Positions 1 to 12,835 of a stretch of 64,000 nt of DNA are shown here, in pieces (positions within the stretch are counted from its first letter, which is position 1; each line of letters opens with the position of its first letter). The position numbers and the translations under genes were made by a program. Origin of the DNA: Daedaleopsis sinensis (Eukaryota > Basidiomycota > Agaricomycetes > Polyporales > Polyporaceae); assembly GCA_033807695.1 (NCBI GenBank), contig CM066301.1, forward strand, positions 3,224,001 to 3,288,000. Direction: 5' to 3'. The notes below the pieces were generated by a model, which was given only the letters and a program-made list of their open reading frames with translations, did no database searches and had not been told where the DNA came from.

Positions 1-731
1 CTGGTACAGACGAGCTTGTGGTCGGGCTATCGTTGGGAGCCCATATCTTGGTCGAGAAAGGTACGCGGCTCGTGTGCCAAAGGGCCGCACAGAAATCAAG
101 CATTGGCGACAGATAAAGACGGTCATCGGATTGTCAGATTTTGCGGAACCATCAAGCACTGTAGGAGATGGTGGACGAGAGTGTTGTAGGAGACGATGGG
201 AGGAAGAGTGACTAGTGAAGTGTAAGAAGGCATGAATCCTCTCCGAGTCTCCCTCCCGGCGTCTCACTGACGTGCTTTGGCGCGACTCTGTAATCTTATC
301 AGACAAGAACTTCGAAGCCTTGCGGTTCGGAAGCTACTTAGTCGTGACCATCATCACATGAAAGCGACCATGATATCGATCTTTTTGAGCTCTATGTATC
401 CGGGATCCCTTGAAGCAGATCCCAAGGGCCCACATATATAGCTCTTTCATAGACATTTGCTCCAAGCAGGCAGTACCTTCTCGTCTCTACTACATACAGT
501 GCTTCACAATCAGACGTACTTCCTCCCCATACATAGTCGATGAGTCGGAAGCGTTTGTACGTATACGTACACACACCTCCGGCGAATGACAACACACACG
601 ACCCCTCACCTAGGCCTCATCGATCATCACTTAAGCCAGAGGAGCTTGCTTTCAAGTCTCAACTCACTTGCCACATACAGTGAGCACTTTCAGTTGAGAT
701 TCGCAATCGCTTGAACGTAAAGCTATTCTAC
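1..731. other. Intergenic / 3' flank, no gene seen
   Basis: The stretch left of the secreted-protein gene has only short unconvincing open frames on both strands. It presumably holds that gene's 3' untranslated region and unrelated upstream sequence. Confidence 0.5.
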
Positions 732-1579
732 TCATGCCTCATCATCGAAATCACGACCGAAGATTCCACCCGCACCCGTCGCCGCAATGCGAGCCGCAGC
801 GTCCGCCTCAGTGTCACAAACAAGGCTAGAATATTTCGATATATGTCAGCCATCGCACGGATGGTTCCGAGAAGCCACACATACCTGGTTCCAGGAGACA
901 GAACCAAAGGAAGCGCAAAGCACTTCAACCCAGTGTTGCACGGGAATGTCACGAACTTGCCGTTCAGACATTGCGCAAAGCCGCCTTGAACGCACGCATT
1001 CTCGCCAGCACTGCAGGGCGAGTTCGCGGTCAGGGTCTGAAACTTGCGGTTCAGAGCTTGAGCCTGGCGACCGTTGTCAAGCGTGAAGGCCGCACGCCTG
1101 AGACATGAGGTAAATATCTAGTTGCACATGCGGGGATAAATGCCTGCGACTCACGACTCAAGATCCCGTCCACGAACACCCCCAGAAGCGCCCGTGCGCT
1201 GGATACGAGCAGCAGCATCTTGCTCGGTATCGCAAGTGATGCTATTTCTCTGATCAATACAAAGTGTTAACCCCACTGCACAGAAGACATACCTCGTTCC
1301 AGGGCTGTTGACAAGCGGGAGAGCAACACACGTCAAGCCGCCCGCGCAAGGCGTCGTGACGAACTTGCCGTTGACGCATTGCGCGAACGCGCCTTGAATG
1401 CAAGCATTCTCGCCAGACGTGCACGCCGAGTTTGCATTTAACGATGCGAACTTGCGGTTCAGTGCCTGCGCATCCTGTCCGTTCTTGAGGGTGAACGACG
1501 CCCGCTTCTCGGCGAGGGGGCCGGCAGAGACGAGACCTGCAAGAGCGACGGGGAGGAAAACGAGGGTGGAGAAACGCAT
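732..1579 (-). CDS. Small secreted cysteine protein with tandem-duplicated domain
   Basis: Model: complement(732..825, 885..1097, 1155..1241, 1293..1579), 681 bases, 226 residues, all three introns in phase 2. The start at 1579 gives a hydrophobic signal peptide (MRFSTLVFLPVALAGLVSAG) followed by a likely KR processing site. Two homologous units follow. Each has the pattern NGxxAQALNRKF, Cys-xxGENAC, FAQC-NGKFV, CxxGL-C-ALPLV-SPGT, then after an intron CDTExDAAARI. Unit 1 ends with GRDLES and unit 2 with GRDFDDEA. The intron between units (1098..1154) starts gtgagt and joins the units in frame. Without splicing there, unit 1 stops at 1151 and unit 2 has no start codon. The unit resembles small secreted proteins common in wood-decay basidiomycetes; its molecular function is not known to me. 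Probably extracellular. Confidence 0.8.
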
Positions 1580-2744
1580 CGTGTCGTGAAATGAAAGTTC
1601 AAAGAGGGCGTGCAAAGAAAGAGCGAGAATAGCAAGAGGGCGACTGAGCGCGAGTTCGTGAAGGTGAGGGGCGACCGGGCTCCTGGGGCATCTTGCTGGG
1701 TTGGATGCGATATTTGTACTGTATGCTCTGGTCAAGCGACCGAAAGCGCCTCAGGGTCGCGGAGGGCGTTCAAGTTGCATCAGAGCTGCATCAACTGCGC
1801 TACGCTCATGCGGATTCCAAACACTAGACCTGCCTTAAGGGGTGCGGATAACTGGTGATGGCGGCGACGGATCGTTCGTCGTTAGGGGATACGATGGATT
1901 TTACAGTAGTACTCACAGAGTTACGATAAATTTGTCCCGCTTATGTTGTAGGCTCTTGGACACATGCATCATGAGTTGGCCACAACCGATGCACTGAAGG
2001 GCTTTCATATGCATGCGTCATGGTATATTCGTCGGTACATTTTGACTCTTGAGTCACCGTAACTCGTCGACTTGTAGGTAGGATGCGTGCGTTACAACTT
2101 TCGCGTCAGTAAGCTCGATTTCACCCGACGCATTTGATCATGACTCATCTGCTCATCTGCATCGCCCGACGCCCGCCGGCGACGGCCACCGCCTCAACTT
2201 GGGCTGGACGGGCGGCGTTCAGTTCCATCGATCCGGTCAGTTGTTTTGTTCAGGAACATCCCTTCAAACAGAACCACATACATCAGTACTCTTCCGACTT
2301 AACCTTGTAGTACATCGTCAACGCACCCTGAGTCTCATCCTCTCAGAAACGTCTCTGTCTGGACCGTGCATCGACGCTCTCAGTCATCATAGTCTCGACA
2401 ATCTATGTCAAGGTGTTAGTACACAGTTCTAGCGCTTTGAATTCATCGTCTATGTGGCAATGCACCAACGCATGCGAAGCTATTACGCAGTTTGACACTT
2501 GATGTTGGTATCAGCATCGCAAACCGCCGCGGCAAGTGATGTCCAACTCGGGCTCGGAAGCAGTTAATACGACAAACATTAGGCCAGCCGCAGAGCACCG
2601 GCTCACCGACGCGAACAGACGCGTAGTTAACAAAGTTGTCCATCAAGGGCAAGTGCCATGGGCGTTGTTCTGCACAGCTTGGAAGATATTCCAGGCAATC
2701 TGATAAGCTGAAAACGAATCGCGAGCTATACTGTATACACGCAA
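1580..2744. other. Intergenic, promoter of secreted protein and 3' end of TRAPPC10
   Basis: No open frame here has support from splicing or family resemblance. It should contain the upstream region of the secreted-protein gene and the 3' untranslated region of the convergently placed minus-strand TRAPPC10. Confidence 0.5.
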
Positions 2745-5700
2745 CTATGCGTTCGTGTTTGTTCCCATGTTCACGAAGAACGTACTTCGCCCACCGCGGG
2801 GCAAGACGAGCACCTTCTCTGCCCCATGCACTTGGTGGGTCTCGCAGCTGGGGATGATACTCGAGCGCATCCTATGTTGCTCGGCGGCGTTGTGAATCGG
2901 TAGGGCTGTCACGCTGATCATCGGAAGGACGAGCTCGCCGTGGTGCAGCGCGATGAGCGTTATGGGCGAAGTGAACGTCCCGCCATCCTGTTCGCGATTA
3001 TGTCAGAGCGAGGGGCGCGATAAGTCATACGCAGGAGCTCACCGTGGCGACGAAGTCTCCCCTCTTGCGCCCACTGACTAGCCAATCGTGGGTGACATCT
3101 TCGATGTCGTACCGCACCATGTACCTTTCGACCTTCGTGTCCTCAGGTGGTGCCCAGTGGAAAGACGTCTGCACTGTCAACACAGCGGAGATTGGCTGGC
3201 CCGCGTATAGCGGTCTCCTGCGCTTCTCCGACTTCTCAGCATCTGTCGAGAATGGATTCTCGAGGATCTGCAGTCGTACAGCAGCAAGTATCTTGGAGAC
3301 ACGGATCAGCTTTGACTTCCAGCAATGAAGCAGGACGAGGCTCACATGCATCTGGGGAACGTCTACGGGGATGACAATCTCTCTCCATTCTCCAAATGAT
3401 AGAGGTGATCGCTTCTTGTTGAGGATCTAACACGAGCCGTCAGCATGGTCCTGGGGAAACTTGCAGTTACAAACAACCTGCAGGACCCGTCGGAGTCCAT
3501 CGTCAAGTTCCCCATCTCCCGGAGTTATAAGCGGTACCAGCTCGCCAGTTACACCGTACAGTTCGACCCATGTTGCATCTGTCTCGAGAGCTTGCACCAA
3601 CTTGTCCGTCATGTCTTGCCGCAAGGGAGCCAGCGTTGGGGTATCAGCAACGACTTCGGAGACAGCGAGCTCGATGAGTGATTCGACCTCTGTGTCCATG
3701 ATGCTGTTAGCCGGAACAATGTCACCCTGATTTGCAGCCGAACCTTCCCGGAGCATGCGGTACGATATGAGTAGCTTCAGCCCTTCCCGGACTAATGTAT
3801 TGACGTCAGTAGACGTATTTACACGCCCTGATTGTGAATGGCGTACCTTGTCCTTTTAGTGTATCCATTTGGAACAAGAACCTGCCCGGTTGTGCAGGAG
3901 TGATCGTCTGCAGGAGGTATCTTTAGCAGCGACCACATCCTGAACAAAACAGAACACGTACAACGACGTTTGGCTTCGCGGTCATGCACCTTGTCACTGT
4001 TAAGCCGTCGGACGCGTCCTGTGACAACAGCTGTGTATCGCGCACTCGGACATGTTGATGTGAGGTTGTTGACAGCGTGAATGTCGTGAACAGTCTGGTT
4101 CCACGGAAAAAGTCCTGAACGTTGGTCGCTACTGGGAGAGCCACAGGCACCACTCGGGACAGGCGCAGGACTCGGGTGATATTCGGTTCGGTAGTAGTGA
4201 CATATTCCACCGTAATGTTCACTGTCTGTGTGCAGGATTAGTAGAAGCTACACGATGTAATGTGTCAAGACATTTCACCATATACTGATACGCAGACGCG
4301 TCTGAATGAGGTACTGCTGCTGTAACTATCTGTCCCTTCTTCAGCTCTAGGAATGTTACGGCTTCGTCGCTAGTCTGGATGGGTGACGGATCTGCTAGCC
4401 TGTCAGTAACTCGGTGTGTCGGGTAGGAGATGGACATCACCATCGCCAATGACTGTGGTTTCAGTATATCTGAACGTGATCCCGGATGGTGCGCCGAGCC
4501 TGACAGTTGCGGTTGCAATATCGTTACGTCCTGTCGAGAGCAAGACCATCAAGGTCCGAGTGGTCCCCAGTTCGACTGCCAATATTCGTTAGGTGGGCAA
4601 CGCGCAAATATAGACTGTACGAACTGCGTGGAGGTTGTTTGAGCTTGACGTCGACTGCTCTCAAGTCTCTGGGTATGCGCACGAGCTTAGGCAAGGCCCC
4701 TGATTTGATCTGCTTGGCCGTCTTCGCATGTTTCCACTGGAAGAGTAGGCGAGCCATCCTAATCTGGGTGCTGAACAGACTGTACGTTCCGGGAGATGAA
4801 GACTTCGGAATGGTGTAAGCAGATTCCATCAGCCCTGAGTCATTTCAACCTATTCACTCACAGGGCAAAAGAGTGTTACTTCATTGTTGCCCGGTGCCAA
4901 AACGGAAATCTTCCCTGTGAAAGTAAGACGACTGCTATCTCGGCCACTTAGTTGGACTTCAACATCATCGACAGGAAGATCCTGTGATGTGATATTCAGA
5001 ACAGGAAGGTCCATACGTCATGTATATTGAGGGGCTCACACATGATAACCTGTTCTTGATGACGATCTTGAGCAGGGAGCCATCCTGATCCTCGGCCAAC
5101 TTCGCATCGTGCCCCGGAAGTGAGACAACCAACGCTGGATGATCCGGGAACGGTGTGTCTGCGAGACCCCCAGGATCAGCGCATTGCGTATGGGATACCT
5201 TACGGCTGACGCACCCGCATCAAGCTCTTGGGTAACGGCCTTCAGCTCGGTGACCAGCTTGTGAACGTACGCGGCACTGTCCTCTTCGGTCAATAGGAGC
5301 TGCTTGCCCATATCCTCGACGTAAGCCCTGAGGAAATGCAACAGAATGTGGACCCATTCGCTATCCTTCGGCTTCTCCGCGGCCTCGTGTATCGCCAGCG
5401 CGCGGTTCAGCATGAATGCTTCCAATGACGTCCAGCCGTGTGGCGAGTAATGTGCAGGCAGCGAGGTGTAGGTTTGCAGCGCGGGCAGCATGCGCCCTCG
5501 GTGGCTGTAAGAACGCAATCAGCGTCAGCGCTGGCACGAATCGACAACAGTATGGCACGCACACATCGAGCGCGGCGAGGGTGCCATGCAGCTTCAGCGC
5601 GAACTTGCGGCGCCCAGCGCTTGCGTAAAGCTCAATGGCGCGGTTGGTGACGTTTACGTAGAGATCATAGAGCGCGTCTTTCTCCTCGAGGGAGGAAAGA

Positions 5701-7275
5701 AGTTCGGGTCGTGTGATCGTCACGGAGCCCCGTTTAGACTTGAAATTGGTAGTAGCAGGGTCGGACGGTGCCGGGAGCGCGAGGGAAAAGGGTGGTTTGT
5801 TCGGTAAGAAACCTGTCAAGACGCCTAGGATGTCCAACTAGCGCGATATGAGGTTAAGATAACATAACCACGATAATGTAGGTTACCTGATGTCGCGCAA
5901 GCTCGACAAGCTCGCCCTTTGCTGCATTGAAGGCGACAGTTGCTGTCTTATCCAACTGGAGCGATCGCGCCCATTCGTCACTTTGATCGACTACACTCAA
6001 GGCGGAAGAATAGATCCACGACTCGATGAAGAAGGGTGGCAATGTGTCCTGCAAGCAGTGAGCGGATGTATTATACGAATTATGAGAACCTACCGCGACG
6101 TCTCGCAAAGTTCTGGCAAAGGTGCTCAAGAAAGCCGCTGCCTTCCGACAGAGCTCCTCCATGTCACCAATCTTGCTAAGCAATGCACACTGCCTGGCTA
6201 AGAGGTACACGCGGAAATCGAAAACAGATATGGTGTTGGCAAGGATGAGGTCACGATATGGCTTCTTCGTGACGGATAGAAGTGGCACAGAGTCGTCGGT
6301 AGGCATCGGGGTGATGAGCGTCCCGAACCAAGACATGTTCTTTTCACGAAGGACTTGAGAAAAGGTCATCTCGAGCTCGTAGTACTGCTGCAGAGCATCC
6401 TCGTGCAAGTTCATCCCCTCGAGGGAGCTGGCGACACTTTCCTAGCCACATATAACGCAAGTAAGAGTTGATCGGGGGATAGTGAGCGTTCCGTGACTGA
6501 CCTTTAGAAGGAAGAAAGTGCAGAAATTCCAGCCCGGCATCTGCCTTTGACCTTCCGACCGTCTCACTTCATCTTCACGTTGTGTTACAGCTGCGTCAAA
6601 AGCGGACAAGACACCGTCCTTGACCTTGGTGATGAGGTCGGCCCATACGGTCGGATTGTCCTTGTCCGCGCTCCAGACAAGTTGTACGCACCTAGGACCG
6701 TATTGAATGTACAGCAATAGCGCGTGTATATAACGACAAGCACTGACCGATCCTTCTTGTCCACGTTGAAGTCTGCCTTGATTTTGTCCATCACAGACGC
6801 TTTCATTTGGAACAACCTCCCCTGGGCAACGCTCTGATCCGGACGGACGACGTGGACGATGAGCCACTCTTGGTTCTTGCGCTGGGTGATAGAGCCGTGC
6901 CATTCCTTGATCTGCTTACGCGTCGTGACCCGATATGCCTCGCTATCCTTCAAGAGGACGTAGTGAGGAGAGAGTTAACGGTAGATGCACATTGGCATTC
7001 ACCTCACAAATGAAGATGTACAAGTGAAGCAAAGGTTTGTCTAAGACTGTCTGGGGTACTTGAGATGCGGCCTGATCTTCCCGCAATGTCTCGTATGCGA
7101 CGAGTTTGACGTCGAGTTCCTGGATGGACCGCAGCGCATTTCGCGAAGTGGACTTCCAGTGCAGGTTGTGCAGAGGGAGTTGTGAGAGTAGAGAAACGTA
7201 GATTTGTTTCCAGTGGTCGGTCGAGAGGAAGAGTACCGGTCCAGAGTAGGTGATTGTGACCCTTTGCGCGGACAT
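2745..7275 (-). CDS. TRS130: TRAPP II complex subunit TRAPPC10 / Trs130
   Basis: Multi-exon gene read on the minus strand. The first coding exon starts at 7275 (MSAQRVTITYSGP). The order of conserved blocks follows the TRAPPC10 family: an N-terminal block with LFLSTDHWKQIY and SIQELDVKLV (about 7275-7000), a block with EWHGSI and EWLIVHVVRP (6953-6740), WADLITKVKDGVLSAFDAA and MPGWNFCTFFLLK (6690-6500), alpha-solenoid repeats with LREKNMSWFG (6410-5860) and PELLSSLEEKDALYDLY (5800-5560), then beta-rich C-terminal segments. The last exon reads from about 2990 to a TAG at 2745 and includes MISVTALPIHNAAEQ. TRAPP II acts at the trans-Golgi as exchange factor for Ypt31/32-type Rab GTPases. Several middle exon borders were not resolved exactly. 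Start is 555 bases from the divergent AIG1-like gene. Confidence 0.87.
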
Positions 7276-7830
7276 GCTAGAAGGTAGGGCGTTCTGAAAG
7301 ATCTCAGGATACGCACCCAAGACGCAGCTCCTTATTGCCCCTCCTGCTTCCACTGCTAAGCCTGGCACACCTCCGTACTTCCAACGTAGGATAAGATGTA
7401 GAGATTCGGAGCACGAGCAGGAACAAGCTAGCTGAGTGTTGTCAGGTGTTGTCTGTGAATGAGGACTGGGTTTGTAGACTGGACAGTGGAAGGTCCCGAG
7501 CCCTAGTCTCGATCGAACCCGGCGCCTCCAGGTATGTGCCGAAAAGCCGGGGCAAACCTACCGAATTCGTTGACGGTCGAAACGACGTCATCGGATGCAG
7601 CAACCACTCTACGGATTCGAGAAAGTACTGTACAGTGCTTACTGTCAGCCAATACCTGAGGCAGGTCATGAGTAGCGCCTTACAAACAACCTTACAACTG
7701 TCACATTTCGAACACGACCGCAGTTGGCAAAGATCCGGTCTCTGATAATCTCATTGGATGGCGGGACGTATAAAGGCGAACTCAGCGCGCACGCGACCGC
7801 CTACAATTTGCATCCCTTCATCCTCCCACT
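7276..7830. promoter_or_regulatory. Divergent promoter between TRAPPC10 and AIG1-like gene
   Basis: A 555-base gap separates two divergent start codons. A TATAAA-like motif lies at 7769-7774, about 60 bases before the AIG1-like start at 7831. No open frame here joins in phase to either gene. Promoter role is inferred from position. Confidence 0.4.
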
Positions 7831-8737
7831 ATGTCTGTCACTTTGTTCCCGTTTCTCCTGCACACGACCGCAGTGTCGGTAATGACCTACGGGTATCTCA
7901 ACCTTCCGGACATGGTCGCGAACATCCCGATGGGCAACATGAGAGGAGGCCATTTCCAATTTTTGACAATCCAAGGGTGCGTTTTGTACTGCTCCTTCGA
8001 CTCATATTTTCCTGACTCTCGAAACCTGGTAGCCTCGCTGTTGCATGGCTCACCATGATCATGAGCGTCGGTTGCGATTTGGTACCATCTTCCAGTGAGT
8101 TCCCAACGTGCTTGCACGCCAGCAGGCGTGCTTGACTGCGGTCGCTCAAACGTGCATGCCAGAGCTGTTCAAGAGTATGAAACGTGCATTCTTGATGAGT
8201 GCTCTTCCAGTACGTAGCGTATACTCCTCGTCCTTGCAAGGTCTCACTCCTGGTGTAGTTGGCCATCGTGATTTCTGTGATCTACTGGACACTTCTACTG
8301 GCCTTCCCGCATCTGATACTCCCGGAAGACCCCAACGCGACAGAGCCTACCTCTGCAAGATCTGTACCAGAACCTCAACGCCTCCCTCTCCAGACGGACC
8401 TTGCATTGCATGCTGTCCCGGCGATCACACTCTTCATTGACTTTTATTTCCTCGAACGCAAGTATTCGAAGAACACAGGTCGCTATGGTTCACTCCTCCT
8501 CGCGGCCATCGTCGGCACATGGTACGCGTGCTGGGTTGAGTACTGCGCTAGCTACAACGGAATGTGTGAGTTCAAAATGCTCTCTAAACCCTGGTAGATT
8601 TCGAACTGACATATTGGTGCGAAGTCCCGTACCCGTTCCTCACTCATAGCCCATTCAACGTCCGTGTCGCTATATACTCCGGAGCGAGCTTATTTGCTGC
8701 AGTCGCTTTCATGGTGCTCAATGCCTTGCATCCTTGA
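7831..8737 (+). CDS. FAR-17a/AIG1-like membrane hydrolase
   Basis: Model: join(7831..7976, 8033..8094, 8163..8209, 8259..8565, 8598..8737), 702 bases, 233 residues, with consistent phase throughout. The protein is hydrophobic with about six membrane segments, as in the AIG1/ADTRP family (androgen-induced, FAR-17a). Human members hydrolyse fatty acid esters of hydroxy fatty acids through a membrane-buried threonine and histidine. Here Thr46 in FQFLTIQG and His136 in LALHAVPAI sit at the expected places. Further family-like blocks are KRAFLMSALP, VISVIYWTLLL and YGSLLLAAIVGTWYACWV. Likely in the ER or another internal membrane; substrate is inferred from the family only. Confidence 0.85.
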
Positions 8738-8942
8738 ATTCCGCACGTATCTATGAACGTAGTCTCCAGTGACAGTGTAGTCGCTATGTACCGTAGCAAT
8801 AGGAATTCTAATTCAAGTGACCAAAAACAGCTCAAGCGCCCGAGACGCGTCGCGCCTAAGTAAACGAGTCATCTGGATCGCGACGCGATTTTAACTTCTC
8901 ACTCTCAGTATCCCCTTTTACCTTCCGCAGTGACAGTTCAAT

Positions 8943-10779
8943 ATGAGCGAACAACCGACTAAGCAGAAACTATGGGGCGGGCGATTCACAGGGAAGACTG
9001 ATCCACTGTAAGTGTAATCCGGCCATACAAACCCTGGTAATGGCTAATCGCCCCCAAAGCATGCACGAATTCAATCAGTCCCTGCGTTATGACCAGCGGA
9101 TGCACGCCGCAGATATTGCAGGATCCATCGCCTACGCAAAAGGGCTCGCGCGAGTCGAAATTTTGACTCAGGATGAGGAGAAGAAGATTGTAGACGGCCT
9201 CACTGCTGTGGGGCAGGAATGGGAGCAGGGCATCGTGAGTCCTGCACGACCTGACCGTACACCCCACACCTACATGAGTGCTCGCAACAGTTCAAGCCGC
9301 TTCCGGACGATGAAGATATCCACACTGCCAACGAGCGTCGGCTCACCGAGCTGATCGGCCCCCTCGGCGGAAAGCTGCACACCGGACGCTCGCGGAACGA
9401 TCAGGTCGCGACCGACATGCGTCTCTGGCTGCTCGGGGAGGTGCGCACGGTGGAAAAGGGCCTGAAGGATCTCATCCGCGTGATGGTGGAGCGCGCGGAC
9501 AAGGAAAAGGACGTGCTCATGCCCGGGTACACACACTTGCAGGTGAGTGCATGTACGCCCGTCCTCGCACGGTGCTCTGACAGGGTCGTGTTGCAGAGGG
9601 CCCAACCGATCCGGTGGTCCCACCTTCTGCTCTCGCACGCCTTTTCTTTCCGGGCAGATCTCGAACGTCTGCAGCAGCTCGTTCCGCGGATATCCACCCT
9701 TCCCTTGGGTTCAGGGGCGCTTGCGGGTAACCCCTTCGCGGTAGACCGCGATTTCCTGGCGAAGGAGCTCGGATTCGCGTCGGTCACGGAGAACAGCTTG
9801 TATGGGGTCAGTGACCGAGACTTCGTTGTCGAGTTCATGATGTGGGGAAGCCTTGCCATGACGCACCTTAGTCGGATGGCCGAAGACCTCATCATTTACT
9901 CGACCGCGGAGTTTGGGTTCATCACGCTCAGTGACGCTTACAGGTGAGTGAGGCATATGAATGCGGGTCATAGTAAAAGTCTATATCACTCGCATCCATT
10001 TGCCAGCACCGGATCGAGCATGATGCCTCAAAAGAAGAACCCGGACTCGCTAGAACTCCTCCGAGGCAAGTCGGGGCGTGTGTTCGGTAACGTGAGTGGT
10101 CGTCGTTCTGGTGGTGTTCAATGTTCTAACCTATTCTCGTGTTATCAGATGGCTGGTTTCTTGATGACTTACAAGGGACTGCCCTCGACGTACAATAAGG
10201 ATCTACAAGAGGATAAGGAGCCGCTCTTCGACTCTGTTGATAACATCTCGGCCTCCTTCCAGATCGCAGAGGGCGTCATTGCCACTCTTGAGGTACGACT
10301 GAACTGACACTTAACCCCGGATTATGGAGGAGACTGACTTACGCTACTCTCTAGGTTCACGCTGAGAAGATGCGGACTGCGCTCACAATGGACGTACTCG
10401 CGACAGATCTTGCAGACTATCTGGTCCGGAAAGGGGTGAGTGGGCAGCCTCGTGTTTATCCATCGCCGCTCACCAGCGACCCTCCGATACCGAACCGAAC
10501 CTCGCCGCCGGATGAACGCCGTCGGACACACGCCAGATCCCATTCCGAGAGACACATCACGTATCAGGACGCGCGGTCGCGCTGGCGGAGGCGCGGAAGT
10601 GCCAGATCAACGAGCTCACGCTGGAGGACTTCCGGAACCTGCACGAGAGGTTCGATGAGGACGTGCTCGCCGTGTTTGACTTTGAGGCGAGCGTCGAGCG
10701 CCGCCAGGCGATCGGTGGCCCCAGCCGCAAAATGGTGGAGAGACAAATTGATGTCCTCCGCAGCGCCATCGCGAACTGA
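8943..10779 (+). CDS. ARG4: Argininosuccinate lyase
   Basis: Model: join(8943..9007, 9060..9234, 9291..9542, 9597..9943, 10007..10091, 10149..10292, 10355..10435, 10537..10779), 1392 bases, 463 residues, the usual length for the enzyme. It cleaves argininosuccinate to arginine and fumarate, the last step of arginine synthesis. Visible family motifs: KLWGGRFTG at the N terminus, [10 protein letters not shown] with His91, [12 protein letters not shown] from residue 111, GYTHLQ with His162, and the catalytic loop [12 protein letters not shown] near residue 283. The last exon carries [10 protein letters not shown] and AVALAEARK. All eight exons are in phase. The start was chosen because it gives the family's short N terminus ([13 protein letters not shown]). 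Cytosolic in most fungi. Confidence 0.96.
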
Positions 10780-11385
10780 CCCTGAGAGAAGCAGTCGACG
10801 TTGACGAAAAGCACCGTACCGCGGTTGTAGTCGAGGATTGTAAGGAGAAATGTCAGAATGTCAGAATACATAATGTAGAGTCTATCGCGCCACTTTGACC
10901 ACAACCTGGTTCGGGTAGTACAGCTATGTTGTCGGGGACGGGTCCGCCTGCGAACGAAGCGCGACGGCGGGCCGAGATATCTGCATGTGCCTGCATGCGT
11001 CGAACTGGCGGCGTATAATGGCAATTTACAGCGCATGCCGTCGAGCCCGGCGAGGACTGGTCACTGGCGAAGATCATCGTCCGGGGCAGCGGCGCCGTTA
11101 GCGTTAGCGCCTATCACCGCCTAAAGACTGGAGGAAAGGTCACACCGCCAACACCACACCGCCTCCCTCTGCCACTCTTACCGCCCCTCACCCGAATCCG
11201 TAGGCCCGCCAGTCTTTCACATTTCTTGCTGCACCTTCCTTCTTCCCGACCAGCTTTGTCGCCGGCCCCGTTGGATCCTGCCCCGTAGCACTGAGTGCTG
11301 TTCCCTCCCGTTTCCACCCACCCACCTCGCAGCTACGACTTACTTTCCCTACCCCTAATACACACACTACCTCAACACATACACT
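10780..11385. other. Intergenic, 3' end of ARG4 and SSO1 promoter
   Basis: The region carries short overlapping antisense frames that are shadows of the lyase's last exon. The part just before 11386 is C/T-rich, as is common ahead of basidiomycete start codons. Nothing else is seen. Confidence 0.5.
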
Positions 11386-12835
11386 ATGAGCAGAGACAGA
11401 CTCGCAGAACGCCGGGTAAGCATTCCTTCTGTCCTCGTGTCCTCCTCCCTTCCCTTCCCATCACCCATCCTGTCGGCCACGCTCTGCTGAGTGGAGCAGT
11501 GGTCACAGACGTAGCATCATTACACGTCCTGCGTGCTGACTCTCCTCCCCACACGACAGGCCCAGCAAGGCGGCGGAGGGGGATACAACCAGTACGTACG
11601 CGTGCTCGTGCCGGCCCCTATGTGTGTGCTGACCGTCCTCGGGGTGCCACAGGGATGCGTACCAGATGCAGGAGCGGACCGACTACCGTTCGCGCACGGC
11701 CAACCCGTACGCGCAGCAGGACGACCGCCCGTCGTACTCGGACCCGTTCAACGCCCCGAGCACCGCGAACCTCATCGGCGGCGGCGGCGCTGCGGGCGGC
11801 GGGGACGACCTGACCGCGCTCAACCGCGAGGTGCGTCTGCTCCGCGTGCTCCCGTGCCCCGTGTAGCCATGCTGAGCGTGCCCCTGCGTTCTACTAGATC
11901 GAGACGATCCAGGGCTGGATCGCGCAGTACAACGGCACGGTGCAGCAGATCCAGCAGCTGCACGCGCGCCTGGTGGACACGACGGACGACGCCGCGGTCG
12001 AGCGGTACAACCAGCAGCTGCAGGACTACGTGGACTCGAACCGCGCGCTGAGCGAGAAGCTGCGGACGCGCATCAAGGCCCTCCAGCGGCAGGGCGGCGG
12101 GGGCAAGATTGGCATGATCCGCAAGCAGCAGGTGAGCGCGTCCGTGCGGCGGGGAGGACGTGTGTGCTCACATTGGGGTGCAGACGGAGCTCGTGAAGAC
12201 GAAGTTCATGGACGCCATCCAAAACTACCAGCGCATCGAGTCGGAGAGCCGGCAGAAGTACAAGAACCGGGTCGAGCGCCAGTACAAGATCGGTGCGTTG
12301 TGTTTACGTCGCTCCGTGCTGAGCCTCAGCGCGTCTGACCGCGGTTGTTGTTCCCAGTGAGGCCGGATGCGACGCCCGAGGAGGTCAAGGCTGTCGTGGA
12401 CGACGACCAGGGCGGCCAGGTCTTTAGCCAGGCTTTGATGAACTCGAACCGATACGGTGAGGCGCGGTCGGCGTACCGTGACGTGCAGGAGCGTCATCGG
12501 GATATCAAGAACATCGAGAAAACGCTCACGGAGCTGGCACAACTGTTCAACGACATGAGCATCCTCGTGGAGCAGCAGGATGAGCAGATCACGGCCATCA
12601 ACGACACCGTGCAGGAGGTCGAGAAAGACGTCGAGCTTGGGTACGTGGTGTGCTCTTCACGGATCAGGCCTTTGTGCTCATATCACGCACTAGTCTCAAC
12701 TACACCGGCAAGGCAGTTGACTCGGCACGGGCAGCGCGGAAGAAGCGTTGGATCTGCTTCATCCTGTCGCTGATCATTGTCATCATCATTGCCATCGTCG
12801 TCGCGGTCGTCGTCTTGCAGAACAGCAAGAAATAG
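11386..12835 (+). CDS. SSO1: Plasma-membrane t-SNARE, syntaxin family (Sso1/Sso2 type)
   Basis: Model: join(11386..11415, 11560..11591, 11653..11830, 11898..12131, 12184..12292, 12358..12640, 12694..12835), 1008 bases, 335 residues, all in phase. The order is typical of a Qa-SNARE: a Gly/Gln-rich N terminus, a syntaxin Habc region (TALNREIETIQGWIAQYNG to about residue 200), and the SNARE motif with NIEKTLTELAQLFNDM and SILVEQQDEQITAIND, whose central glutamine layer lies in this block. A basic patch RAARKKR precedes a single C-terminal membrane anchor (WICFILSLIIVIIIAIVVAV) and a five-residue tail. It would fuse secretory vesicles with the plasma membrane together with a Sec9-type light chain. 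Polyglycine stretches in the first 65 residues look low-complexity. Confidence 0.94.

Noticed and set aside
7495..7560. tRNA-like GGTTCGATCGAG on the minus strand
   Set aside because: Bases flanking the TTCGA loop do not pair as a T stem, and no acceptor or D arm can be drawn.
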